This document shows positions 1 to 12,479 of a stretch of 64,000 bases of DNA, piece by piece (the first letter of the stretch is position 1; the number at the start of each line of letters is the position of its first letter). A program made the position numbers and the translations under genes. Location: contig JADNRY010000062.1 in assembly GCA_015501585.1 (NCBI GenBank), positions 62,001 to 126,000 of the forward strand, written 5' to 3'. Below the pieces are notes generated by a model. The model made no database searches. It saw only the letters and a program-made list of their open reading frames with translations, and had not been told where the DNA came from. The stretch is from Rhodocollybia butyracea. Its lineage: Eukaryota; Basidiomycota; Agaricomycetes; Agaricales; Omphalotaceae.

Positions 1-430
1 TCGAACTATTTAGCTAAGTGTATATACATATATCAAACATATGAACATTGTATGCTATTAGGAACCAATTGCAGGGAACAAGTACAGTGTAGATAGCGAA
101 CAAGCGAAAGTCCACGTCCATTCACTGTCCAGATAGTACGATACAAGTCCATAGAATGACGTGAAAAACGGAGAGGACACTGATAAGAAATTCAAAAAAA
201 AAACGGGATGCTAACCGCGGGAATAGTCATGAGATTTAAGGAACGGTATCATCAAAGGGCGTGAGGGAAGGGAAGCGATAGACGTTGGCCGTAGAGCGAA
301 ACAACTCGTTGATAATGGTAGTAAATTACAAGGAGCAATCCAACACGGAAACACGGAAAAGACAAGGAAAGAATTGAGAACAAGAAACCAATTTTGATAA
401 ATACCTTCCTCCATCGGTGGCCAGAAGCGA
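1..430. other. intergenic, no gene seen
   Basis: AT-rich flank downstream of the YTH-domain gene. I see no coding region with domain content. It probably contains the 3' UTR and polyadenylation region of that minus-strand gene. Confidence 0.6.
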
Positions 431-2970
431 CTATTGAAAGCCCATGAAGCCCTGGCCTCCCCCTTGCTGCTGCTGTTGCTGTGGACCGGGACTCGGATGC
501 CTCATAACACTCTGGTGCATAGCCTGCGTCTGGGACATCGGGAACTGCGATCCAGCCATATTGCCCATACCGCCGCCCATACCACCCATGTTCATGCCCA
601 TCATCTGCATCTGCATCATCGGCGTCATTTGTGGCATTTGGTAAGCCAAAGCGTTTGGATTTCCGGCCTGCATCGCGAGGAAGCTTGCTTGTTGAAGGGG
701 CGACTGTTGGCCAGGCGGAATAGGCGACATATTTTGCAAGTTGGGAGAGTTGAATGAACCTCCCGGGTTGCCAGTTGGGGATGATGGACCAGACTGAATT
801 TTCTGCATAGCTTGAAGCTATTGCGAGAACGTTAAAGTTGATATCGATACGACGACTTCGTTACAAACCTCGTAGAATGCGAAGTCTTGCAACAGCGATG
901 TTCGGGCCGGATGAGTGTGGAAGATTCGGAGCATCTCTTGCCCGGCGTCAGGAAGGAGCTCTTGAGTATCCCGAGAGTTGGTGACGGGCTTGCGCTCCTG
1001 CGTGTTGCTAAACAAGGACATCAGCGGGAGATGTTCAATCGAGGGTTCCGAGACTCACTTCAACTTGATATGTCGCAAGTTAACATTCGGAATGTCACGA
1101 ACAAATATCCACCGGACTTTGAAGACTCCCTTCCACTTGTCGGAAGCCCAGACAGTACTGCTTCTGGTGTAATCGACCTAGGAGGCCTCAGCCAAAGATA
1201 CATCGATTTTTTGAAAAACACTTACCGGTGTCAACATTTCTGCCATGCCACAGAAATGACCACTAGAAACAAATCAGCAGGTTCGAAGAAAACGATGACA
1301 TAAGATTTCAAATACCTCGCGTTAACACTAAAGAAGAGATATATTGGTCCACGCCCAGCACATTCTTTGAACGCCTTGTCAAGACGCTTGTTTCCGGGGT
1401 CAGTTGAGCTCCAGATTTCGTACTTGAGCGACTTGTGGACATCATCTTCGGTGTAAGATTTAATCACGAAGAACCGCGCCTAGAGCATAAAATGAAAATA
1501 AGCCGAGAAGCGTACAAAGTAAGCTTACAAATTGTGGTCGAATGTCGAAAGTGGCAGGATTGTACCCTTTGGTAGCGATCAAAGACGACACATCGATGGG
1601 GGTATTGAACGCTTGAGTTGGAGTCTGTCCGCTCGGGACATTATTATCTCTGTTCTGCCCTTGCTGATTTGGACCTCCAACAAACGAGGTTGCGATACCC
1701 AGTCTAGGTTGTTGATTACCTTGGAGCTGCTGTTGTTGATTTTGCTGTAGATATTGACTCGGAATGAGCGGTACGTTGGGAATACGCTCCCCACCTCCGG
1801 AGCTGCTTCCACTGGAATTTTTCTGATGCTGATTGTAAGCATACTGGAGGTTGGGATTAGAGACACGGCCCGCGAGTGTTTCAGAGTGCGTCTGCGGAGT
1901 CTTGCGACCGTCAAAGTCGGAGACCTGCTGGAGTTTGCTATTTCCATTTCCATTCCCTCGCATGCCCGGAGCCTGTGCGGGCGGTGGATGTGCTGGATTG
2001 AATCGTGGTGGATGAGTACTTTGGCCAACATTACCTGCACCACCAGATAGTTCCAAGGTGGATAGAGCACGCTGGACGTCGTCGATGGCGTTGCCTGCAC
2101 GCCAATCGCCTGCACTTCCCGAACTACCTGCAGATCCCCATGGAGACGAGCGGCCAAGAGGACTAGTTGGACCACCGTAGGAATCGTAAGGATCGTAAGC
2201 TCCTGGATCCTCCACTGCATAACTGTATTCGTATTCGTCTTCTTCGCCCTCTGCAGGAGCATTTTCAGGCGCGTTGTTCGGGGGCAACGGAGTTTGGAGT
2301 GTGCCGGCTCGTTTCAAAGAAGTTACTTTGGGCCGATTCACACCAGCTCCTTGAGCTCCGTACGTGAGAGAAACATGGCGACGGACGCCAGAAGCTGCAG
2401 GTGGAGGAGACGGAACATTCTGCGTAGTGTTTCCATAGGCGGGAGAAAGAGGTTCATTTGGGTCTACTGCTTGCTGGATAGGGAGATTTTGTCAGCTTGT
2501 GTACCAAAGTATTATCATTGTGACTCGCCTCTTCAGGCACCACATAGCCTCCAATCTCCTTCTCCCATTCCTCCTCGTCGCCCTCGTGCCCAGCAATCGC
2601 GGTTAAGCTATTCATCGTCTTTGGAGTCATGCTGCCTGTTTTTGAGGCAGTACTTTGGAAAGCTAGGGTTAAAACTTGAGTAACAACATCGATGAAAAGA
2701 TAATCGGAAAAGCGTACCACGGTGATATTTTGTGGGCAACGATGCTTGACGATGCAGGCTACTTTTCTCTCCTACGGCTCCGACACCGCCTACCCAGTCT
2801 TCTCCAACAACTTCATCGTCATTCCAGAGCTCCGGATTTTGAGATTCTTCAGATATTGGTTCTTTGGCACTAGCACGGGCTGTTCTAGAAGCCGCAGAAA
2901 TTGTGTGATGTCTTCTGACTCCTGAGCCAGACGTTTCCATCTTCTCGGAAGCGACGGGCTGAGACGACAT
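431..2970 (-). CDS. YTH-domain RNA-binding protein (m6A reader, YTHDF-like)
   Basis: Likely binds N6-methyladenosine in mRNA through a C-terminal YTH domain. The domain is spread over exons around 820-1500: an [20 protein letters not shown] start, an [13 protein letters not shown] segment, then IYLFFSVNA, then [13 protein letters not shown] and [17 protein letters not shown]. These are family landmarks, including the conserved W residues of the methyl-A pocket. The N-terminal half (exons about 2970-1540) is long, low-complexity and P/Q/G/S-rich. The tail after the domain is M/Q/G-rich with a polyQ run, ending at the TAG at 431-433. The start is the ATG at 2968-2970; an upstream TTG-initiated reading is not needed. 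At least six exons. The intron near 2530-2475 appears to use a GC donor (GCGAGT). The family call is firm; the cellular role in this species is inferred. Confidence 0.88.
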
Positions 2971-3766
2971 GGAAGTCGTCAAGAAGAAACTGGCTCAACC
3001 AAATCTACCGTGAGCAGATGATGGAGAGATTACAGAAAGTGATCTCATTGATGGACGGGGTCGGATTCCGGTTTTCTTTCGCTTTTGATCCAGTGGAACG
3101 AGTGCAAGACTTTGCTATTACTTGTAAATATAACGGGGGAGTCCAGACGCGTAAATATGTATAGATATGCATAACAAGGATAATACCGAAACTTGGATTC
3201 GGAATCTCTCGCGGGAATGTTATCTGATATCTGACAGACTGACATATCAAGCAGAAAACTGAACTGTCAAGGTGAGGCTTGGAATACATACATCAGCAGC
3301 CGATGTTAAAATCCTCCAGGCCGGAAACCATTCTGTATATCAAGAATTGAATTCTGTTTAGCGAGAGAGAGACAACTAACTGTGTATGGGTATCAAGTCG
3401 ACCAGGCTTGGTAGAGCTCGAGCCCGGGCCGATGATTTAGCGCCCATTTACTTTCCTTCCGCCGAACTTCATCTTGCTTCTGAATTGTTCAGCGTGTCCT
3501 TCGACTTGGTATGTATACCATGTGTATGTAAAGCTCGCACTTCTGTACAAGCTGATGCTTCTTGCAAAATAATACATACTTAAATATTATGATCCCCTTT
3601 TTTCTTATTGGCGGAGTGTTAGCGTTCAATTGCCACTAAAACTGACACCAGTGGACGTCCTGCCTGAGTAAGGGTCAACACCTTGCCTCACGGATTCTCT
3701 CTCTTCTTCTCTCGTCTCAATCTCGAATTTCAGGAATCTGAACAGCCACCAGGGAGAAGATATCTC
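2971..3766. other. intergenic region between YTH gene and first seven-helix gene
   Basis: No supported gene. This is a divergent promoter space: the YTH gene reads leftward and the seven-helix gene reads rightward. Short open frames on both strands lack family features. Confidence 0.55.
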
Positions 3767-5299
3767 ATGGCAGGGCTCGAGGACGCTCCAACTGTACCGC
3801 CTGCGTGAGTCTCTTGCAATTGTAGTGCGATTGTGTATTGACTTTCTTTGATTCTTAGCTACATATTGACTGGAATTTGGATCAACCTACTGTTTTATTC
3901 ACTGGAAGTATTAATCAGTTTATTCTACTTCTTCACTGTTCCCGGCAAAAAGGCCAAGATCATAATGGGTGTAGCACTCCTAGTCGACGCTGCTGGGACT
4001 TTTTCCACCTGCAGACTTGCATGGCTGGTACGTTACTTGAAATAAACAAGTCGCACACTGACCATAATTCAGATACTGCTGAGTCGTGAATTTCCACTCT
4101 TTCTATCAAATCCCTTCCACTATCATCTGACTTGAACCTAGCTCCACAAGCGTCGGTAATGGGGACATTCATAACTACTGGTGTAGCCACGTCGATCTCT
4201 GCTCTAATTGAACAGATCTATTTCTTGTATCGACTTTGGTTGATGTGAGCATTCCGCCCAATATTCTATGCAGTCGCTTACAGCTCTCTCTAACAGCACT
4301 AAAAGCAAAATCACAACTATATTTATGTCCGTGCTAATTATCACACCTGTTTGTGTTCCTTGATTGTCCGTGCCACTATATCGTTCTCACATTGGCCAGT
4401 TTATCTGCTCCCTAGTATCAATAAACTTCCCGTCTAAAGGAATAAGTGGGTGAGTTTATGGATTGATGTATCTCTTTGAAGTTACTCTTTAACGATGTCC
4501 AGAGCCACTATTTGCCTCGCCGCTTTAGGAGATTCTATAATTGCCATTCACCTGATGTATACATTGTATCGAATCAACTTCCTTGGGAATTCAAGCTCTG
4601 CCCAGAGGTATGCTTCATCGCCCTTGACCAGGCTTATCTATCAATGATTTTGTTATAGTCTGGCCATTAAAATCATGGCATATGCTGTTGCTTCAGGCAC
4701 TTTGACTGCGGTGTGTACTATATTCATGGCCATTTGTACTATTGCCTCTATACCTGGTGGTATGTGGACGTATCTTGTCCATTAGTCCACACTGACTCTT
4801 GTAAAAAGGCTATATAATACTCTACGACTGTGCTGGCCGTGTGTATACCCTCACGGTTTTGCTCAACTTTGTCTTCTTCCATGAATGGCGGAGATCCGCG
4901 CAGGCCAAACACACCCGTGATGGTAATAATCCGCAGATGCCTCGGGGTAGATCCACGCCCTTTACACACTCAAGTACGTGCAAAAATTAGCCTATTTGTC
5001 CGTCCCTTCACCTCGCTTTTGGGCCGTAGCTCGTAATTCGGATATCTTGAGCTATCCACAGCCCACCCACAACGCACAGGTATCCAGAAGAATACCTTCT
5101 GAAGCGGGGGCAACGGCGCCAAGACCTGATGCCGGGAAGTCGGAGTCCGGGGAGCAGTTGGAATCTGCGGTGAGTAAGGCTACTTCTTCAGCCCTGCCTA
5201 CCCATCACGTCCTGTTTTCAGAGAGCGTACAAAAAGGCCGTTCCTGGTCCACCTTTTTCCATGGAGTCAATATTCAAGAATTCCGCCGAGGGAATGTAA
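3767..5299 (+). CDS. seven-helix membrane protein, DUF6534-like, tandem copy 1
   Basis: Integral membrane protein of a large basidiomycete family with no known function. The start is the ATG at 3767-3769; a short first exon ends in a GTGAGT donor. Later exons encode successive hydrophobic helices: YILTGIWINLLFYSLEV, a helix after VPGKKAKI, a segment resembling ALIEQIYFLYRLW, a segment with AIHLMYTLYRI, and a DUF6534-like C-terminal pair ending GRVYTLTVLLNFVFFHEWR. A hydrophilic, probably cytoplasmic tail follows, ending with GPPFSMESIFK and the TAA at 5297-5299. About eight exons. It is the most intact of three tandem copies. I saw no frame break, although exon edges were fitted by eye and by comparison with the other copies. 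Function unknown; transport or receptor roles would be guesses. Confidence 0.65.
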
Positions 5300-6546
5300 C
5301 ACAGATGCTCTCGATACCTCTATACACGTCTCTGTCGATTCAGCTAGCGAATGAAAACAAACCACAAATGGTCAGAAAGCAGCGCGCTTGACCCACATAT
5401 CTATGCGTACTTGAACGCACCTGTAGAGATAGTATTTATAAACACGTTATGGTACATTCCTCGGAATATAAATCCTTAATACTCATCCTTCAATCTCGTT
5501 GTTGGTTTTCACACTCAGAAATCACCACTTCGGAATTTTCCAGGATGGCGTCGTCCATTGATGATGGCTGGGAATCATTTGAGGCCTTAGAGTGAAACGG
5601 ACATAGAAATAGTGAACGAAGTCACCTCGAATGACACCTCCCTTGGACCTTGGTCTAGATTCGCTCGCTGATTCAGATGCGACATCTTGGACAAAAAAGG
5701 ATCTTCTGTCCTCGCTTCTGGCGGTTGACAAAGAGTTGAAACTGGTAATCCTCGTCCCCATTCTTATATGCCAAGCCTTTTGTCTTTCTCCAGGCGCTGC
5801 TTTACTTACTGAATAGCAGAAACAGTCGGGCGCAAGCCGGGGCAACCGAGGATGCCGTTAAGGTTCTCTAAGCCCCTATCCCAAACACAACAGTTTTACT
5901 AAAGCGTTTTTGAGCACATCTGCTTCCAGATTACTCCTGGGTGCGAAATCATTGTATCCTGCAGTACGTTCAAGACCAAGCAGACTGGTGAGCATCCGCG
6001 CTCGGCTCTGAACAGACGAAGCTTTCCGTTCGTAGACGCAGCAAGTTCCTGTCATATCTCAATACCAAGTCAAGTATCAACTCAGTACCTCAGCTATCAC
6101 CTGCTATCACTCACTCAGCATTATGTAGAAATTTGACGACATTCAATTGTAAGTGTATGAATTATTTCATGGATTGAAATAATCTATAAAAGAGTAACCA
6201 CCGCAAGAACCACCGAAACTTGAAAGTAACATTCTTGCTAACGACTTGCTGAGACGAGCATAGATTGTACTTCTTTGTCACTTGGACGTCTTTTTCTACC
6301 ACTATTCATATGTATGCATGTGAGAGCGACTCATATGATAAATACTTAGCTACTACACTTATCAATATAGGGTGGAGCGTTCAATTGTCGCTGTTATTGG
6401 TAAACCCGAACCCTGAAGCCTAGACTTTCAACTTCTACCAGTGCATATATTACCTATAAGTATTACCTACAGATTGGACAGTCAGGCTACGACTCCTTTG
6501 ACAGAGTCCCTCGTCACCCCAGTCCCACTGGGAGGGAGCCGATATC
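5300..6546. other. spacer between copies 1 and 2; possible small unrecognised gene
   Basis: Between about 5545 and 6000 on the plus strand there are coding-like pieces: an ATG at 5545 with an acidic peptide, then LDLGLDSLADSD...LLSSLLAVDKELK, then a GTAATC...CCAG intron-like segment and ALLYLLNSRNSRAQ. The pieces are not in one frame without unexplained shifts, and I recognise no family. It could be a decayed small gene or chance. Confidence 0.3.
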
Positions 6547-7347
6547 ATGGATGCTCTTAAAGTATCACCTGCGTGAGTCTCTCGCATTGTCTCTAACTCA
6601 TGATTATTTATTGAGTTGCTCTATTCTAAGTTGCATATTAACCGGAATTTGGATCAACATACTTTTTTATTCATTGGAAGTACTCGTCGGCTCATTTTAC
6701 TTCTTCACTGTTCCTGGCAAAAAGGCCAAGATTGTAATGGGTGTAGCGCTTATAGTCGACGCTGCCGGGACTTTTGCAACTGCTAAACTTGCGTGGCTAG
6801 TACGTCACCTGGGGTCCTTAAACAGGTTGTTCACTGACCATAATCTACCGCAGATAATATTAAATCGTAGACTCTTTCCTCTTTCTATGCCTACCACAAC
6901 TATTATCTGACTTGAACTTAGCTCAAGAACAATACACCAAGACATTATTAACTGCTAGTATAGCCACCGCAATTTCTGCTTTTATTGAACAGTCATATTT
7001 TGCACGTCGACTTTGGATAATGTGAGCCTTCCACAGACATTCTTGTAAATGCTCACGATACAACTCTCCCGACAGCACTGAAAGTAAAGTCACAGCTGCA
7101 ATTATGTTTCTACTGACTATCGCACCCGTTCGTGCCCGCTTCTCTGTTCAGATGTTGTATAACGTTATGATACCAACAGCTTATCTGCTTCATGGTATCC
7201 ATAAAATTGCCATCAAGGGGGATATCGGAGTGAGTTTAAAGATTAGTGTACCTATTCGACGTTGTTGTTAACCGATGTCCAGAGCGATTATCTTCCTCGT
7301 TGCTTTTGGGGATACTTCAATCGCTATTCATCTAGCGTATGCATTAT

Positions 7348-7417
7348 TATCGCAATCGAGAGTTAGTTGCCCTATAAATTGACATTGCCGATCATCGGCT
7401 CAGGATTTACGGTGATC
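7348..7417 (+). repeat. left terminal inverted repeat of the 2.1-kb element
   Basis: Starts TATCGCAATCGAGAGTTAGT and continues through GCCGATCATCGGCTC. It matches the inverted sequence at 9389-9458 with three differences in the first 70 positions. Confidence 0.85.
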
Positions 7418-9388
7418 GATGCATAATGTTCCCGGAAGCCTCCGGGATATTATTATGTAACCTATAATAAGGTTCTTAAAATGGGCATTGTGCAATGCTT
7501 TTCTGGAGAGTTGAGACTGTATCGGTAGCTTATGATAGCAAATCCATGAAATACTGAGCTAAGCTCAAGAATGAGGCTTGGAAGCAGGAGGCGCAAGTCG
7601 GAAATCAGCTGGTCTCAACGCTAGATGCATGACTTTGCACCGGGATTTCAAGTTGAAGATCTTTTGAATTGGGGCCTTCTGTCTGGTTTGTATTGTCCTG
7701 GTAAAAACCTCAAATAAGTAGCATGTGTCAGACCTTGGTCAGACCCAGCGGATGGACTTAGTACAACTACTAGTGTGCCAAGTGAGCAGTGACAGTACTA
7801 GTATTGCTACTATTACTCCGAGTCCAACAACAAGCGGATCATCATGAAGTCCTGCTACTTGAGATAATTACTTGGATAATTAAATAGGTACCTGCGCCTT
7901 TAGTGGTGCAGGACATGGTGCTTTGGTGACATTGACTGGCAATAAGTATCTACTTCTGAAGAGTCTTGGAAGAGTCTGTGGTTTACCCACTAGGTTAATG
8001 TGACAGCTATGGACAGCTGAGCTGCCATCGGCGAAATGCAACACTACATGCAGAAGCTACTTACATACAGTGTATGTACATGAAGTAATCCAATTGTTCT
8101 TACCCCTGTACCACAAGTCGACTGTACCCCCCGGGCCCACCGCTTCAGCCACCAAGTTATCAAGCTATTGCAAGACATGAAGTTGCAGTACGCGCTCTAA
8201 ATTGTCATGGAATGTTTCAGTTAACATCTCAGGCTCCTGAAATCGACTGGCAATGTCTACTCACTTCTCCCTCAGACTGCCCCATAGTACTAATTCATTC
8301 TGCTGGGAAGACTTGTCCACACTGCAGAGTTTCTGTTGTACATTCAGACAGTCACCTGGGCTGGAGTCTCGGGATATTATTCTCCCTTTTCTCTCTTTCA
8401 TTCTTTATGCCTCGCTAATCCTTTTATTTTTTTGCTACTATTTCTATCTACCGCGGGGATACCTCAAACTTCTTACAATATAGCATTATTGTAGCACCCC
8501 AGTTGAATCACTCTCGGAAGTGTTCTTGGGGTGTGCATTTTCCTCACTTACCTATTGTCTAGTCTACTAACTACTGTACTTATTAGATATTGTATTGGTA
8601 ACTTTACAGGTACAGTTTATTCCTAATATACAAGTAGAATCACTCAAAGAGTTCCTGGTATATTGTATTGATAAGTTTGCAGTTTGTCCTTGTTCAATGT
8701 TCATGCTAATTTGGATAACACAAGCCAGTGCGCGGCACACGCAGCTATACACACCGTAGGTCTACTACAGTCCCCTCCATGAAGTTTACAGCTTAAGCAA
8801 GATTGAACCAACAGGTCTATACACACCCCAGATGATCATGCATCAGTGCAGCATCACACTGAGTCTCCTTCTGCGGTATCTTAGCTTGTGCTTAAATTGT
8901 CACGGCCAGCACCTCAATGTAACTTGAAGCTTTGGAAAGGTCTGGACCAGGAGCTGATACTTGAGGTCTAAGTCGCACTAAACAGACCAGGACTGAGGAA
9001 AGTACCCAATTGAATCCCAATTTATGCTAATTCAGAGCGGGTTTGAGGAGAGCCTCTGGGGCCCTAGCCAATGGGGATGAAGAGGTGAATCAGGAGCTAT
9101 GGAGGACTTCAAGGAATAACTAATGGTTATACCAGTATGTAGCTGATTTTTAACTATTATTTCCTTTATGGGAGAGCTTTCTTTGAGGGCTGAGCATGCT
9201 TTTCTCCATTAGAGTCTGGCTGTTCCCTCGTGGGAACCTGCCATACGATGCAGCCATGTATAATAGTACTACTACTACTTGTATTATGGTATGTATTTTG
9301 CCTTTGCTTGTCTTGTTATCCACGTCCACATTTACATTTTCTCTATATATAAATGATTTCCGGGAGGCCTCCGGGAAAATTCGGCAAT

Positions 9389-9458
9389 GATCACCGTAAA
9401 CCCTGAGCCGATGATCGGCAATGTCAGTTTATAGGGCAACTAACTCCCGATTGCGATA
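9389..9458 (-). repeat. right terminal inverted repeat of the 2.1-kb element
   Basis: Inverse of the repeat at 7348. It ends CGATTGCGATA and is followed at once by the second CATTAT duplication. Confidence 0.85.
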
Positions 9459-10183
9459 CATTATATCGTCTCAACCTACCGTCAAAGTCAACCGCTACCG
9501 AGAGGTACTTACTTATGGTGTTCCATCGCCGTTGACCACGCTTATTTCTTAATCCATGATCTCATTGTAGCCTCTATAAAATAATGGCATATATTGTCGC
9601 TTCGGGTACCCTGAGCGCGGTGTGCAGCATAGTCGCAACACTCTGTGTTTTTGCCAATCTATCCGGTGGTATGTAAATGCGACTTGTCGTACATCCGCCC
9701 ATATTGACTCTCGAAAAAGCCTTTATGATACTTTTTGACTGCGCCGGACGTGTGTATACCCTCACGGTCCTGCTCAACTTTGTTTTCTTCCATGAATGGC
9801 GGAGATCTGCAGCGGCCAGTACCCGTACAAATAGCAATCAACGGAAGCCTGTAACTTGGTCCCAGCCCTTTTCACGCTCAAGTATGTCCACTATAAGCAG
9901 GCTGTTTGCTACTACTTAAACTTTTGAGGTGCAGCTCTCGATATGCTGGGATCCACCCCTCACATCCAGAGTAACATATTGGGACCCCCTTCAAAAGCTG
10001 AGGTAGAAATATCGAGATCGGAGTCGGAACAAGGGAAATCGAAAACTGCGGTAAGTTCAGTTACACCTTTGGCTCTGCATACTGATCATATCCTGTCCTC
10101 AGAAGGAGTATAAGAAGCCTGTTCCTGGACCGCCCTTTTCCATGGATTCGATATTTAAGAACTCTACAGAGAGGTCGTACTAG

Positions 10184-10828
10184 ATAGATTACTAATATAC
10201 GTCGAGTTTGACCAAGGGAGGTCACGGTAAGATGGCGAGCACAATATACTCTTAGGCGCATCCAAACGCCGTAGAGAGTAGCTACATTGGATTCTGTCCT
10301 TCTACAACTGAGATGTATTATTATTGACCGTTATCTAACAATCAATTGAGCTTGCAATTAAGCCTTGGTGACCTTTAATCCGATGAAAAACGGTCAATGA
10401 AGTAACGCATCGAGCGAGCGGTGTCTAGGATGATATCGACACTGTACATATAAGCTGTCCAGTATTTCTCCAGATTAAGAGAGTGCAAACCCAAGTTCGT
10501 GGTCGCGTCATGTCACATGCTCGTGTTTTAGCGCTCGTTGTCTTCTATGTTCCTCAACATGCGTTACTGTACACAGAGATGGCCTGCAGACTGTTCATAT
10601 CTTTTTTTAGGTATGCCTTTACCCACTCCCCCGCACCTTTTGCACAGCTTAAAAGCTTAAAATGTTGAAATCGGTGACATACGTCCTGCAAGATGATGGC
10701 GCAACGTGAACATATACATATATATATATACTTAGGTTGTGCCCCTTGTCGACGCTTTTTTCTCTCCCAGAGTCCCATTGCTCTCCCAAGTACCGAACTC
10801 CTGGATAGTTGGGAGAAAGGCCGGTAGT
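10184..10828. other. spacer between copies 2 and 3
   Basis: No gene seen. It contains an AT dinucleotide run (about 10712-10732, TATATA-type) that could lie in the promoter of copy 3. Confidence 0.5.
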
Positions 10829-12397
10829 ATGACGTCGACAGGAACCCAAGAACTTGCTTCTCTTTTTGACATATCGCCTGCGTGAGTCTAGAAATTAATT
10901 GCGATTTTTATGTTATTATTTATCTGAATTTACGCAGTTACATATTAACAGGAATTTGGATCAACCTCCTGTTCTATTCGCTGGAGCTACTAGTCGGGTC
11001 GTTCTAACTTCATCACTGTTCCTGGGAGAAGGGCCAAGGTCGTAATGGCTATGGCGCTCTTGGTCGACGCCGCTGGGACTTTTTCTACTTGCAAGCTTGC
11101 GTGGCTGGTACGCTACCTGAAATGTCTACACAAGAGCCATTTCGCTGACCATACTTCGCCACAGATACTCTTGGATCGTGAATTTTCCCTTCCTTTATCA
11201 AATACCTCAGCTATCATTTCTAACCCCGAAACTGAACAGCCCAAAGGGTGTCGTTTGCGGAGTTCATAACCACTGGTGTAGCCACGGCAATCTCTGCTTT
11301 TACGGAACAGTGGTATTTTGTATACCGGCTTTGGGCGATGTGAGCGTTTCTGGAAACCTTTCCTGATAGAATGCTCATGATACGTATGGCTCTCTCTCTA
11401 ACAGCACTGAAAGCAAAGGCACAATGGCAGTCACATCTCCGCTAGTTCTCTCATCGGTCCGTGGTTCTTCTCCTAGGATGTTGCACAACAGTCTCATCAC
11501 AATCAGTTTATCTATGTCATATCATCGGTGGCCAAACCAACGTTGCTGAGTATGAGGTGGGTCAGATTGAGGTACCCAGTGCGATGATTAACAGTGTTGA
11601 ATTCGACTCGTGCAGAGTTAGTGTTTGCCTTCTTGCTGGCACTGATGTTGCAATCGCCATTCATGTGATGTATGCATTGCGTCGCCTCAACTTTCTGCAG
11701 AATTCAAACATCACACAGAGGTATACTCTGATCGCTGTTGTCCATGATTTACTCGCGCTCATGGTCTCATTGTAGTCTGGTCCACAAAGTCATAGCATAT
11801 GCTATCGCCTCGGGCACTTTGACTGCGCTATTTACCATAATCGCAGCCATCACTACTTTGATTCCCCTCCCTGGTGGTATGTAAATGCATCGTATTCGCT
11901 ACACATGAGCTGTTCCACTGACACCTGTAAAAAGTCTTTATAATATTCTATTACTGCGCTGGGCGAGTGTACACCCTCACGATTCTGCTCAACTTTGTCT
12001 TCTTCCATGAATGGCGAAAATCTGCAAAGACGAAACAGCGCTCCCGTGAAAATAGCGATCGGTGTACGCCTAGGTTTTGGTCCCGGCCCTTTACGCAGCC
12101 AAGTAGGTCTACAATATACAATACTGGGCTTATTTGTTCGTTAGTACTAAACTTTTTGAGTCGTAGCTCATGTACGCGAGCCGCCCGTCCAGAGTAACGT
12201 TTTCTTCGGAGGTGCTCAGGCTCCGGAAGCAGAGGCAGAGAGATCGAAACATGAATCCGCGGTAAGTGCTACTCAGTCTCCTTTACCCATCGCGTTCATC
12301 ATGAGCTGTTTTTTTTTAGAGAGAGTACAATAAGCCCGTTGCTGGCCCGCCTTTTTCCGTGGATGCAATATTCAAGACGTCGGGTGAGGAAATGTAA
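10829..12397 (+). CDS. seven-helix membrane protein, tandem copy 3, with a one-base break
   Basis: Third member of the array. The start is the ATG at 10829-10831 and a GTGAGT donor follows the short first exon. Exon 2 encodes YILTGIWINLLFYSLELLVG as in the other copies. At 11006-11007 it reads TTCTAACTTC where the paralogues read TTCTACTTC; this one extra A creates a stop. Downstream frames again match the family: the AMALLVDAAGTFSTCKLAWLV helix, an AIAIHVMYALRRLNF segment, RVYTLTILLNFVFFHEWR, and a tail ending GPPFSVDAIFKTS before the TAA at 12395-12397. Everything else looks coding. Either this is a very young pseudogene or the extra A is an assembly error. Confidence 0.6.
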
Positions 12398-12479
12398 TGG
12401 GCTAAAGAGACAAAATTATTTTATAAGTTATTACCATAGTTAATGGACACCTTCCTTTGCTTTCAAACGGGCGCTTAGA

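Larger units (their letters stand above)
7348..9458. mobile_element. non-autonomous DNA transposon with terminal inverted repeats, 2.1 kb
   Basis: Both ends begin TATCGCAATCG when read inward. The inverted repeats run about 70 bp with only three mismatches, then a looser zone that includes a CCCGGA..TCCGGG palindrome on each side. The flanks carry an identical 6-bp direct repeat, CATTAT (7342-7347 and 9459-9464), as expected of a target-site duplication. No transposase-like frame is present; the interior has only short unrelated open frames. The superfamily is not clear: a 6-bp duplication excludes Tc1/mariner (TA) and does not fit hAT (8 bp). The insertion splits an exon of the seven-helix gene copy 2. 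Confidence 0.8.
6547..10183 (+). pseudogene. seven-helix membrane protein, tandem copy 2, split by a transposon
   Basis: Same family and exon order as the gene at 3767. It starts at the ATG at 6547-6549 with a short first exon; the next exon encodes CILTGIWINILFYSLEV and VPGKKAKIVMGVALIVDAAG. Coding continues to about 7347 in the exon equivalent to AIHLMYTLYRI, where a 2111-bp inverted-repeat element (7348-9458) interrupts it. Coding resumes at 9459 with YRLN, then the helix pair ending GRVYTLTVLLNFVFFHEWR, and a tail ending GPPFSMDSIFKNS before the TAG at 10181-10183. Removing the element and one copy of its 6-bp target duplication restores the reading frame (Y-A-L-Y-R-L-N). The break is therefore the insertion itself and may be recent. 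Confidence 0.7.

Noticed and set aside
434..757. Open frames on the plus strand across the Q/M/G-rich tail of the YTH gene (H-rich and C-rich peptides)
   Set aside because: They are antisense shadows of a low-complexity coding exon and have no features of their own.
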